Positions 54,952 to 62,686 of a stretch of 64,000 bases of DNA are shown here, in pieces. Where the stretch lies: assembly GCF_024206495.1 (NCBI RefSeq), contig NZ_JAMBPQ010000013.1, positions 62,001 to 126,000 of the forward strand, in the 5' to 3' direction. The notes beneath the pieces were generated by a model. The model was not told the DNA's origin. It saw nothing but the letters and a program-made list of their open reading frames with translations, and did not search any database. Position 1 is the stretch's first letter. Each line of letters starts with the position of its first letter. The position numbers were made by a program, and so were the translations under genes. Source of the stretch: Paraburkholderia sp. CNPSo 3272. GTDB taxonomy: Bacteria; Pseudomonadota; Gammaproteobacteria; Burkholderiales; Burkholderiaceae.

Positions 54952-56886
54952 TCATAGCGCCACCTGCACGCCCAACTCGACCACGTGCGCGGGAGTCAGA
55001 CCGTAGTACTCTGCGCTCGATGTGCAGTGATGCGACATGAACGCGAAGAGCCGCGCACGCCAGCGGCTCACGTCCTGCTGGGCTTGCTCGCGCAGCACCT
55101 CGTCGCGCGGCAAATAGAAGGTGGTCTGTTGCGGGTCGAAACGCCAGTCGCCCAGCCTGCCTTGCAGCGATGCCAACAGGCGCGGCAGATTGGGCCGCTC
55201 CACAAAGCCATGATGCGCGACGATCTCCCAGCATCCCGCGCCGAGGTCGCGAGCTTCGATGCGGGTTTCATCGTCCGCCTGTGGCGCGGACTCCGCAACG
55301 TTGGCGAACACGATCACCGTACGATGCAAGACGTGATTGTGACGCACGTTGCTCGCGAGCGCGGCCGGCGTCATGCCGGGTACGTTGCCCGGATACACGG
55401 CCGTGCCCGGCACTCGAGGCGGCTTCGGATCGGCAGTGCAGACACCGCGCAAAAAGGCGTCCACTGATTCGCCGCGTGCCGCATGGCGCGCCTCCAGTTC
55501 GCGGCCCCGGTTCCAGGTACTCATCGTGATGAACAGCAATGCGCCCACGGAAACCGGGAACCAGCCACCGGTGGGAATTTTCGGCAGGCTCGCGGCGAGC
55601 AGCATGCCGTCCACGATCAGCAGGGGCACGCATGCGAGCCATGTGGCGACGCGCGGCCAGCCCCATACTTCGCGGCACACCGACAGCATCTGCATCGAGG
55701 TGGTCACCATCGTCACGGCCACGGCGAGGCCATACGCGGACGTGAGCCGCTCGGAGCTGCGAAAGAACAGCACGAGAAACACCACGGCCACGAGCAATCC
55801 CGCGTTGACTGCCGGAACGTAGATCTGGCCGCGCCGCGTGCTCGAGGTTTCGATCGTACGCATGCGCGGCAGGAAGCCTAGTTCGATGGCCTGGCTCGTC
55901 ATTGAAAAAGCGCCCGAGATCACCGCTTGGGAAGCGATGATGGTGGCAAGCATGGCGATGCCGACCGCCGGAATGAGCGCCCAATGCGGCACCGAGCGAA
56001 AGAACGGCTGGCTGGCGCCGCCCGGCTCGAACAGCACGGTCGCGGCCTGGCCGAAATAACCCGCGACGATCGCGGGCAGCACGACGCAAAAGAACGCAAT
56101 ACGAATGGAGCGCGTGCCGAAGTGGCCGATGTCGGCGTAGAGCGCCTCGGCGCCCGTCAACGCAAGAATTACGGCAGCGAGCACGCCGAACGCGAGCCCC
56201 GGATGCGCGAACGCGAGCCGCACGGCCCAGACCGGCGATGCCGCGGCGAGAATCGCCGGATAGAGCACGATGTGATAAACGCCCACCGCGCCGAGGCTCA
56301 AGAACCAGAGCGCCATGACCGGCCCGAACGTGCGCCCGACCATGGCGGTGCCGCGCGACTGGAACAGGAAGAGCGCCACTAGAATCGCCAATGAAACCGG
56401 CAGCACGGCGCTGTCGAATGCGGGATTGATTTCCTTGAGCCCTTCTACCGCGGAAAGCACCGAAATGGCGGGCGTGATCATCGAGTCGCCGTAAAACATC
56501 GCCGCGCCGACGAGACCCGCGAGCACGAGCAGACGCGGCGCGGGCCGCCCCGCCTTCGCGAACCCCGCCCGCACGAGCGCCGTGAGCGCGACGATGCCGC
56601 CCTCGCCTTCGTTGTCGGCGCGCATGACGAAAATGGCGTACTTGAGCACCACCACGATCAGCACCGCCCACAGGATCATGGAAAGCACGCCCATCACCAC
56701 GGGCTGGGCCGTCGAATGCGCCGTCTGCACGGCTTCGCGCAGCGCGTAGATCGGGCTCGTGCCGATGTCGCCGAACACGACGCCGAGCGAGCCGAGCACC
56801 AGTGCGCGCTGGCCAGCGTCGTCGTCCTGCTTGCGCGCCTGCTCTTTCGGCGCGTTTGCGTGCGGGTCCAGGCGTTCCTTGAGCAT
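54952..56886 (-). CDS. kup: Kup (TrkD) low-affinity potassium uptake protein
   Basis: A 644-residue proton-coupled potassium importer. The first helix carries GVVFGDIGTSPIYALREA (about 35-52), followed by ~12 hydrophobic segments and a hydrophilic C-terminal part (after ~ 450) ending near THVVELGVQVAL. The motif order agrees with KUP/HAK carriers. It is divergent from the MarR-GNAT gene at 57086. Confidence 0.95.
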   Translation of the reverse strand: MLKERLDPHANAPKEQARKQDDDAGQRALVLGSLGVVFGDIGTSPIYALREAVQTAHSTAQPVVMGVLSMILWAVLIVVVLKYAIFVMRADNEGEGGIVALTALVRAGFAKAGRPAPRLLVLAGLVGAAMFYGDSMITPAISVLSAVEGLKEINPAFDSAVLPVSLAILVALFLFQSRGTAMVGRTFGPVMALWFLSLGAVGVYHIVLYPAILAAASPVWAVRLAFAHPGLAFGVLAAVILALTGAEALYADIGHFGTRSIRIAFFCVVLPAIVAGYFGQAATVLFEPGGASQPFFRSVPHWALIPAVGIAMLATIIASQAVISGAFSMTSQAIELGFLPRMRTIETSSTRRGQIYVPAVNAGLLVAVVFLVLFFRSSERLTSAYGLAVAVTMVTTSMQMLSVCREVWGWPRVATWLACVPLLIVDGMLLAASLPKIPTGGWFPVSVGALLFITMSTWNRGRELEARHAARGESVDAFLRGVCTADPKPPRVPGTAVYPGNVPGMTPAALASNVRHNHVLHRTVIVFANVAESAPQADDETRIEARDLGAGCWEIVAHHGFVERPNLPRLLASLQGRLGDWRFDPQQTTFYLPRDEVLREQAQQDVSRWRARLFAFMSHHCTSSAEYYGLTPAHVVELGVQVAL

Positions 56887-57027
56887 GGCTGCGCGGCGTT
56901 CGTGGAGGTTTTGCCCTCTCGCAATTGGCGTTCCACTCGAACCTGCGCGAGTCAGGGGTCGATCGGCAATTTGCCGTCGGCGTTGGGAACTTGCCTTATC
57001 CGTCGGGCGCGTCTATATTGAGCCCAG

Positions 57028-57048
57028 ATGGTTGCGAGTCGCAACCAT
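57028..57048. promoter_or_regulatory. Candidate MarR operator before the MarR-GNAT gene
   Basis: ATGGTTGCG (57028-57036) and CGCAACCAT (57040-57048) are perfect nine-base inverted arms around three bases. It lies 38 bases before the MarR-GNAT start in the 199-base spacer shared with kup. Size and spacing fit MarR sites. Confidence 0.75.
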
Positions 57049-57085
57049 TAGCCTAAATACCGTGAAGACCGTAACGGAGACCATC

Positions 57086-58066
57086 ATGGATTTTGTCGAC
57101 GTGCCCGCGCAGCCCCGCGAGACGACCATCCTCGAACTGCGCGAGTTCTCGCGGCGGCTCGTGCGCGAGCTGGGCTTCATGCGCGCGACGCTCGCCGACA
57201 GCGATCTCGCCCCGTCCGCCGTGCACGCCATCATCGAGATCGGCGCGCAGCCGGGCATCAACGCGAGGGCGCTCGGCGACATCCTGCGGCTCGACAAGTC
57301 GAACACGAGCCGGCAGGTCGCGCGGCTCGAAGCGGCCGGTCTCGTCAAACGCAAGACCGCCGACGATGACGCGCGCTCTTCCGAGCTGACCCTGAGCGCG
57401 GCAGGCCAGAAGCTGCGCGCGAAGATCGACCGCTTCGCCACGGATCAGGTTTCCAACGCGCTGCGCAAGCTCGTTCCTGCCGACCAGCAGACGCTCGTGC
57501 GAGCGCTCTCGCTCTACGCCGACGCGCTCGCGCACGACAATCCCAACGAGACCAGCGCAACGGCGCCGGCGGCGGGGGTGCAGATCGTCGAAGGCTACCG
57601 GCCCGGCTGCATTGGCGACATTGCGAGCCTGCACGCGCGGTTCTACGCGGCGAACTGGGGCTTCGGCTCGTACTTCGAGAAGAAGGTGGCGACGGAACTC
57701 GCCGACTTCGCCGGCGCGTTGCCAGCGGTTGGCAAGGCGCTCTGGCTCGCGGTGGAACGCGATCGCGTATTGGCTTCGCTTGCCATCGACGGGAACGAGT
57801 GCGGCAACGCAGGCGTCGCCCACCTGCGCTGGTTCATCGTGGACGACTCACTGCGCGGCACCGGCATCGGGCGGCGGTTGATGACGAACGCGATGCAGTT
57901 CGTCGATGCACACTACGCCGAGACCTACCTGTGGACGTTCAAGGGCCTGGACGCCGCACGGCACTTATACGAGTCGTTCGGCTTTCACGTCGCGGAAGAG
58001 TCCGAAGGCCACCAGTGGGGCACGAGCGTAACGGAGCAGCGCTTCGTGCGGCGCCGCGCCGGTTGA
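57086..58066 (+). CDS. MarR-GNAT fusion: regulator with acetyltransferase domain
   Basis: The 326-residue product joins an N-terminal MarR wHTH (about 25-150: AVHAIIEIGAQPGINARALGDILRLDKSNTSRQVARLEAAGLVKRK) to a C-terminal GNAT domain (about 165-325: IVDDSLRGTGIGRRLMTNAMQF is the acetyl-CoA loop, then DAARHLYESFGFHVAEES). Such fusions are known in actinobacteria and proteobacteria; the substrate acetylated is mostly unknown. GGAG lies before the ATG. It probably represses its own promoter, and perhaps kup, through the palindrome upstream. Confidence 0.88.
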   Translation: MDFVDVPAQPRETTILELREFSRRLVRELGFMRATLADSDLAPSAVHAIIEIGAQPGINARALGDILRLDKSNTSRQVARLEAAGLVKRKTADDDARSSELTLSAAGQKLRAKIDRFATDQVSNALRKLVPADQQTLVRALSLYADALAHDNPNETSATAPAAGVQIVEGYRPGCIGDIASLHARFYAANWGFGSYFEKKVATELADFAGALPAVGKALWLAVERDRVLASLAIDGNECGNAGVAHLRWFIVDDSLRGTGIGRRLMTNAMQFVDAHYAETYLWTFKGLDAARHLYESFGFHVAEESEGHQWGTSVTEQRFVRRRAG

Positions 58067-58197
58067 CTCGCACGCATGTGCACCGAGGCGAAGCCGCCAG
58101 GCATCACGAGGGCGGCGAACGAAAGCAGGAACGCCACCAGTGGATCGCGCGTATGGCTGAACGCCGTGAAGAGCGGTACGGAAAACAGCGTGGTCGA
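58060..58197 (-). pseudogene. Hydrophobic coding-like fragment after the lyase gene
   Basis: In frame directly beyond the stop of the lyase gene the translation reads TTLFSVPLFTAFSH then two hydrophobic segments (LVAFLLSFAALVMPGGFASV), like the last helices of a membrane carrier such as an MFS protein. There is no start and it overlaps the 3' end of the MarR-GNAT gene. I read it as a decayed C-terminal fragment of a transporter that once followed the lyase. The identity is uncertain. Confidence 0.35.
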
Positions 58198-58206
58198 GTG
58201 GGGCGT

Positions 58207-59091
58207 TCAGTCCTTCGGTGCGTACTCGCGATCGAGCCGGTCGAAGAGCGGCTTGTTGACGAGGCGCTGACGCTCGGCGAACGGCGCGACGATCGTCGCG
58301 TCTTCGTCGAGCCGGCCGTTTGCGCGCAATTGCCCGAGAGCACGCTGCATGCCGACCACTGCGCCCTGCAGCGCCGCGTTCGCGTACAGCACCAGCGCGT
58401 AGCCAAGGGCCGCCAGCGCTTCGCGCGACTGCACCGGCGTCTTGCCGCCAATTACGATGTTGATGAGCTGTGGTGCATCGATGAGTTTGGGCAGGCATTC
58501 GATGTCTTCGAGCTTTTCCGTGGCTTCGATAAAGAGAATGTCCGCGCCCGCCTCGATGAACGCGTGGCCGCGCGCAATCGCGTCTTCGATGCCGTGCACG
58601 GCGGCGGCATCGGTGCGCGCCATGATGAGCAGATTGCCGTCTTCGCGCGCGTCCACGGCCGCGCGGATCTTGCCCGCCATCTCGCTCGCGCCGATCACTT
58701 CCTTGTTGGCGAAGTGGCCGCACTTCTTCGGCATCACCTGGTCTTCGAACTGGATCGCATCGGCGCCGCTGCGCTCGAGCGTACGCACGGTCTGGCGCAC
58801 GTTGAGCGCATTGCCGAAGCCCGTGTCCGCGTCGACGATGAGCGGCAGGTTGACGGCGTCGCGCACGCGCGCCGTGTGCTCGGCAATGTCGCTCAAACCG
58901 ATGAAGCCGAGATCGGGCAGGCCGAACGACATGTTGGTGACGCCAGCGCCAGTGAGGTAGAGCGCTTCGAAGCCGGCGTCCTCGATCACACGGGCGCTCA
59001 TGGCGTTGAAGGCGCCCGGCACGAGCAGGCCGCGGCGTTCGTTGACTTTGGCGCGGAACGCGGCACGGCGTGCGGCAGTGGAGGTGGTCAT
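58207..59091 (-). CDS. PEP mutase/isocitrate lyase family protein (methylisocitrate-lyase-like or oxaloacetate decarboxylase-like)
   Basis: A 294-residue (beta/alpha)8 lyase. Motifs: VDADTGFGN (metal Asp), the catalytic loop QFEDQVMPKKCGHFANKEVI with the KKCGH sequence of isocitrate lyase relatives, and FIEATEKLEDI. The family contains PrpB, oxaloacetate decarboxylase and carboxy-phosphonoenolpyruvate mutase; without neighbours of propionate use (prpC/prpD) the specific reaction is open. The ATG at 59091 is preceded by GGAG. Confidence 0.88.
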   Translation of the reverse strand: MTTSTAARRAAFRAKVNERRGLLVPGAFNAMSARVIEDAGFEALYLTGAGVTNMSFGLPDLGFIGLSDIAEHTARVRDAVNLPLIVDADTGFGNALNVRQTVRTLERSGADAIQFEDQVMPKKCGHFANKEVIGASEMAGKIRAAVDAREDGNLLIMARTDAAAVHGIEDAIARGHAFIEAGADILFIEATEKLEDIECLPKLIDAPQLINIVIGGKTPVQSREALAALGYALVLYANAALQGAVVGMQRALGQLRANGRLDEDATIVAPFAERQRLVNKPLFDRLDREYAPKD

Positions 59092-59433
59092 CGCAATAAC
59101 TCCGTTCAGTGGGTTTTGAGAAGGCTCAGACATTTGCAGGATGTATGCCAACCAGCAGAAGCTGGCCGCAAGCCATGCAGAACAATACTTTAGCGGCCCC
59201 AGCGTACGACCGGCGTTTCGCACCCTGTATTTCCGGAGTTCGCGCAGAGCGACGCAGCGAGCGATGCGCCGCCGCGCACGCCGGCCAATCGTGCCGCCGC
59301 CAGCCGCGCGCTCGGCATAGGCCGCGCCACGCTTTTGCGCTTGATGAAGGGCGCGTGATCGCACGGAGTATCATGACAACCTCCACGATGCGTCGGTTGA
59401 GGGCGCATCGAACCTGCCGCGGAACCTGCCATC
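59092..59433. other. Intergenic region between lyase and exporter genes
   Basis: Two divergent genes face away from this 342-base stretch. Frames in it are low in protein character and none has both a start and a ribosome site. It should hold both promoters. No inverted repeat of note was found. Confidence 0.4.
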
Positions 59434-60045
59434 GTGAACTATTTCAACGTCCTGCTCGCGCTCTCGGGCGTCCTGCTGCTGAGCGTCGCCAGCCCCGGGC
59501 CGAACTTCGTCATCGTCACCTCCACGGCGGTGGCCTCGCGGCGCGCGGGCCTCGCGACCGGCCTCGGCCTCGCCGCCGCCTCCGGCACGTGGGCATGGAT
59601 CGCCATCGCGGGCCTGAGCCTGATCGTCACCCACGTGGCCTGGATCGGCACCGGGCTGCGCATCGCAGGCGCGACTTATCTGATCTGGCTCGGCGCAAAA
59701 ATGCTCCTCACCGCGCGACAGCCCTTGCAGGTTGCCGCGCAGCCGGGCGCATCGGGTTGGGCCGCCGCGAAGAAGGGCTACTTCGTCAGCATGACGAATC
59801 CCAAGGCCATTGCGTTCTACGGCAGCATCTTCGCGTTGATGGTGCCCGCTGCCGCGCCGCGCTGGCTCGAAGTGGCGGTCGTCGTGATCGCGATCCTCAT
59901 CTCGTGCGCCTGGTATTGCTCGATGGCCCTGCTCGCCTCGCATCCCACCGTGCGCCAGTTCCTCGTCCGGCGCAAAGCCGCGCTCGACTCGGTGGTGGGC
60001 GTCGTGCTGGTCGGGCTCGGCGGGCGCATGCTCGCAGGGCGCTGA
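59434..60045 (+). CDS. LysE/RhtB-type amino-acid exporter
   Basis: A 203-residue protein with about six membrane helices. The family signature is the N-terminal LLSVASPGPNFVIVTSTAVASRRAGLATGLG, with TYLIWLGAKMLL and GYFVSMTNPKAIAFYGSIFA after it. Members export homoserine, threonine, leucine or related amino acids. The start is GTG at 59434. The next gene begins 12 bases past its stop. Confidence 0.9.
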   Translation: MNYFNVLLALSGVLLLSVASPGPNFVIVTSTAVASRRAGLATGLGLAAASGTWAWIAIAGLSLIVTHVAWIGTGLRIAGATYLIWLGAKMLLTARQPLQVAAQPGASGWAAAKKGYFVSMTNPKAIAFYGSIFALMVPAAAPRWLEVAVVVIAILISCAWYCSMALLASHPTVRQFLVRRKAALDSVVGVVLVGLGGRMLAGR

Positions 60046-60056
60046 GCCTCGCGGCC

Positions 60057-60911
60057 ATGAGCGGGCGCACGGCCTGGCGAAGGCGGCACGCCGCGCCGCT
60101 GGCGTCGGCGTTGACCCTGGCGTTCGTGCTCGCAGCGTCGTCCTTGCTGGCCCACGCGCAAAGCGCGCCCAGGGTCGTCGACCTTCCCACCCGGCCCGGC
60201 GTCACCCAGCGCTTCCTTTTCATTGCGCCCGCGGCGCCAAAGGCGGTCGCGATTCTTTACGCGGGCGGGCACGGCGGCCTCCAACTGGACCCGCAGGGAA
60301 ACTTCGGCTGGGGCGCCAATAACTTTCTCGTGCGCAGCCGCATGCTGTTCGTGAACGACGGCGTCGCTGTCGCAGTCATCGACGCACCGAGCGACCGTCA
60401 ATCACCGCCCTACCTGGAGGGCTTTCGCCTCACGCCCGAGCACGCCGTGGACGCCCGCATCGTGATCGCATGGTTGCGCGAGCAACTACACGTGCCAGTC
60501 TGGCTCGTCGGCACGAGCCGCGGCACGCAGTCGGTTGCGGCCATCGCGATTGCACTCGCGAAAGACGCGAACCCGGACACGGACCCAGGAACAGGCCCGG
60601 ACGGCATCGTGCTCACCTCGACCATCCTGCGCGATAACCGGGGCGGCGACCCGGTCACGGGCATGAACCTCTCTGCGCTCAGGATTCCCGTGCTCGTGGT
60701 GCACAACAAGGACGACGCCTGCAAAGTGTGTCCGGCAGCCGAAACGGACACCCTCATGCAAAAGCTTACGCAATCGCCGAAAACGAAGCTGATACTCGTC
60801 TCCGGCGGCACTTCGCGGGGCGACCCGTGCGGGGCGTCCGCGTATCACGGCTTCAACGGCATCGAAAGCGACGTCGTGCACAGCATCACGGCGTGGATGC
60901 TCGCGCGTTAG
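60057..60911 (+). CDS. Secreted alpha/beta hydrolase
   Basis: The 284-residue product has a signal peptide (LASALTLAFVLAASSLLAHA) and an alpha/beta-hydrolase fold: nucleophile elbow GTSRGTQS (Ser), Asp candidate in VVHNKDDACKVC and His in SAYHGFNGIESD. Two cysteine pairs (KVC, GDPCGAS) may make disulfides in the periplasm. It follows the RhtB gene by 12 bases and may be co-transcribed. The substrate is unknown. Confidence 0.85.
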   Translation: MSGRTAWRRRHAAPLASALTLAFVLAASSLLAHAQSAPRVVDLPTRPGVTQRFLFIAPAAPKAVAILYAGGHGGLQLDPQGNFGWGANNFLVRSRMLFVNDGVAVAVIDAPSDRQSPPYLEGFRLTPEHAVDARIVIAWLREQLHVPVWLVGTSRGTQSVAAIAIALAKDANPDTDPGTGPDGIVLTSTILRDNRGGDPVTGMNLSALRIPVLVVHNKDDACKVCPAAETDTLMQKLTQSPKTKLILVSGGTSRGDPCGASAYHGFNGIESDVVHSITAWMLAR

Positions 60912-60995
60912 CGGGGTTTTCGCGCCTCGTGCATTCGGGACGTCGTGGAAACGCCGGTGTATCGTGAAACGAGCACGCCGGGGTATTTCGCATGA

Positions 60996-61265
60996 CTAAC
61001 CGCCCTTCTTTTTCGCCGGCGCACTGTTGTGCCCGAACGACCCCGGCGGCTCCGCCCGGCCGTGATGGCCTAGCGGCACCTCTGCCGTCTGCTCCGGATG
61101 CGGACCGCCCTCGCGTGGCATGAACTCGGGTCGCGACTCCGGTTGATCGAAGCTGCCCGGCACACCTCGTGCGGGTTGCTCCTGCGCAGGTTTCTGGCCG
61201 GCGGCGCGCTCGTCGCCGGTCTCGTCGGCCTCATCCGGCGTGGGGTTTTGTGTCGATAGACCCAT
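60996..61265 (-). CDS. Small hydrophilic Pro/Glu/Gly-rich protein
   Basis: An 89-residue, low-complexity product without signal or membrane helix: GLSTQNPTPDEADETGDERAAGQKPAQEQPARG... ends NSAPAKKKGG. Such short disordered proteins occur beside stress genes in Burkholderia. AAGGAG stands before the ATG at 61265. No family was recognised. Confidence 0.6.
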   Translation of the reverse strand: MGLSTQNPTPDEADETGDERAAGQKPAQEQPARGVPGSFDQPESRPEFMPREGGPHPEQTAEVPLGHHGRAEPPGSFGHNSAPAKKKGG

Positions 61266-61306
61266 AACTCGGCTCCTTAAGGGGGCGCGGATGCGATGCA
61301 TCCTGT

Positions 61307-61537
61307 TCACTCTTTTGGACCGCTCGCCGGAGCCGGTTGCACACCGGCTGGTGCCGACATCTGGGTCGGCGAAGGGTCCTGGGTTTGCGGGCGAGTGCCT
61401 TCGTCCGCACGTTTGCAGGCCGTACACCCGAGCGCCAGCGCGGCCGCGCCGAGCAGCCACCAACGCGGCCACGAACGCAGCCGCAAACGGGTGCGCGGAC
61501 TCGCCAAATTTTTACGCGATTTAGCAGTGCTTTTCAT
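61307..61537 (-). CDS. Small putative lipoprotein
   Basis: The 76-residue frame has a basic N-terminus, a hydrophobic segment (WWLLGAAALALGCTACKR) with a lipobox-like L-G-C, and a Pro/Gln/Thr-rich tail. A good ribosome site (GGGAGGGATCAG) precedes its ATG. Probably a lipid-anchored, disordered peptide of unknown role. Confidence 0.55.
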   Translation of the reverse strand: MKSTAKSRKNLASPRTRLRLRSWPRWWLLGAAALALGCTACKRADEGTRPQTQDPSPTQMSAPAGVQPAPASGPKE

Positions 61538-61671
61538 CTGATCCCTCCCTTGTGCGCGCCAATTGCAATTCCGCGCGCCACGCTTGTAATTCTTCTACCC
61601 CGTCCCCGGCGCTCCGATTTTTCACGTTCGCGCTGGCGCGCTCCGTGTTGCGCCGGTCCCGCGCCCATCGT

Positions 61672-61962
61672 TCATTCCCGATAGGCCGCCATCACGATCC
61701 ACATGTCGCGCTCGCCGTTGCTCACTTCAGCGGCCAGCGCATAGCGGTCGTGCGGGCTGCAGGCGTTTTGCAGCGCCTTACGCGCCTGCTCCGTATTGTC
61801 GTACTCGCGCCTTTCCAGCGGACGCACCTCGTTGCGTCCCTCAAACATCTTCTGGTCCTTGCGGTAGATAAGCGTTTCGTTTTTCCATTCGCGAAAGCAT
61901 TCCCGGACATGCTGGAAATCGCCTCCGCAGACGTTCACTACGTAGCGTGGAGTTGACTTCAT
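61672..61962 (-). CDS. Uncharacterised 96-aa protein
   Basis: A soluble protein without signal peptide, MKSTPRYVVNVCGGDFQ... ending ERDMWIVMAAYRE. Composition is ordinary and compact, with Trp and Tyr, unlike neighbours. The start at 61962 is chosen as the only good one near the amino end; the frame runs upstream into a basic, unlikely segment. The family is not recognised. Confidence 0.6.
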   Translation of the reverse strand: MKSTPRYVVNVCGGDFQHVRECFREWKNETLIYRKDQKMFEGRNEVRPLERREYDNTEQARKALQNACSPHDRYALAAEVSNGERDMWIVMAAYRE

Positions 61963-62120
61963 GATCGACCGCCTCCCTTGCCGGTTCGACGCGCACTTGC
62001 CGTTTTCCTCACGCCGCGCGCGTGCACACCCGTGTGGACGCATGGGGCGTGCCGGACCTCCCTCGCCATCGGCCGGTATTGCATTTGCGCACGGGGTGAA
62101 TCTTCTGTGGGGGAGCCTTC

Positions 62121-62507
62121 ATGAGCACGAGCCAGCATCCTTCTACGCAGCGCAAGGGCGGCCGCCCGGCGCGGCAGCGTCACGCCCACGCGAGCGCCGC
62201 CAAAAGTCACGCGAAAAGCGCCACGAGCGGCGCCGCGAATAAATGGTCGAAGCACGTGAACGAGACGAGCGACGCCATGGACATCGAGTCGGGCGTATTC
62301 AAGTCCGGCAGCGCCGAAGCGATCGCCCGCTCGCTCAAGGAATCGTCGCTGCACAGCCGGCGGCGCAAGGGCACGCCGTTTCAGTCGGCCATGTCGATGC
62401 TGAACTTCTACATCAACCGCGCGGGCAGGAACCTGCCCAAATCGCGGCGCGACACGCTCGTGAAAGCCAAGGGAAAGCTGCGGGAAGCGTTTGGCCGCAA
62501 ACCCTGA
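62121..62507 (+). CDS. DUF3175 family protein
   Basis: The 128-residue basic protein matches the DUF3175 pattern: NKWSKHVNETSDAMDIESGVFKSGSAEAIARSLKESSLHSRRRKGTPFQSAMSMLNFYINRAGRNLPKSRRDTLVKAKGKLREAFGR. The first ~45 residues are Arg/Lys/Ala/His-rich. Function unknown; such proteins are common in rhizobia and Burkholderia. GGGGAG precedes the ATG. Confidence 0.85.
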   Translation: MSTSQHPSTQRKGGRPARQRHAHASAAKSHAKSATSGAANKWSKHVNETSDAMDIESGVFKSGSAEAIARSLKESSLHSRRRKGTPFQSAMSMLNFYINRAGRNLPKSRRDTLVKAKGKLREAFGRKP

Positions 62508-62553
62508 CGAAAAATCCCAGACTTTTTCACGCTGCCATGGGCGTTGGCGCCAA

Positions 62554-62574
62554 GTCTTATATAAGACATAAGAC
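62554..62574. promoter_or_regulatory. Palindrome and tandem ATAAGAC before acnB
   Basis: GTCTTATATAAGAC (62554-62567) is a perfect 14-base palindrome, and its right half ATAAGAC is repeated at once (62568-62574). It lies about 115-130 bases before the acnB start. It looks like a regulator site, possibly of GntR type, for a TCA-cycle gene. Confidence 0.7.
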
Positions 62575-62686
62575 ATTTGACGTTATATCGTATTGCGCTT
62601 AAAATCCCGGTCAAAGCAGTGCCTGGAAAAGCCTCGGAGTGCCTGAAAAGCCTTCGCCTTCAAACGCAATACCAGTAGGTCCCCCA

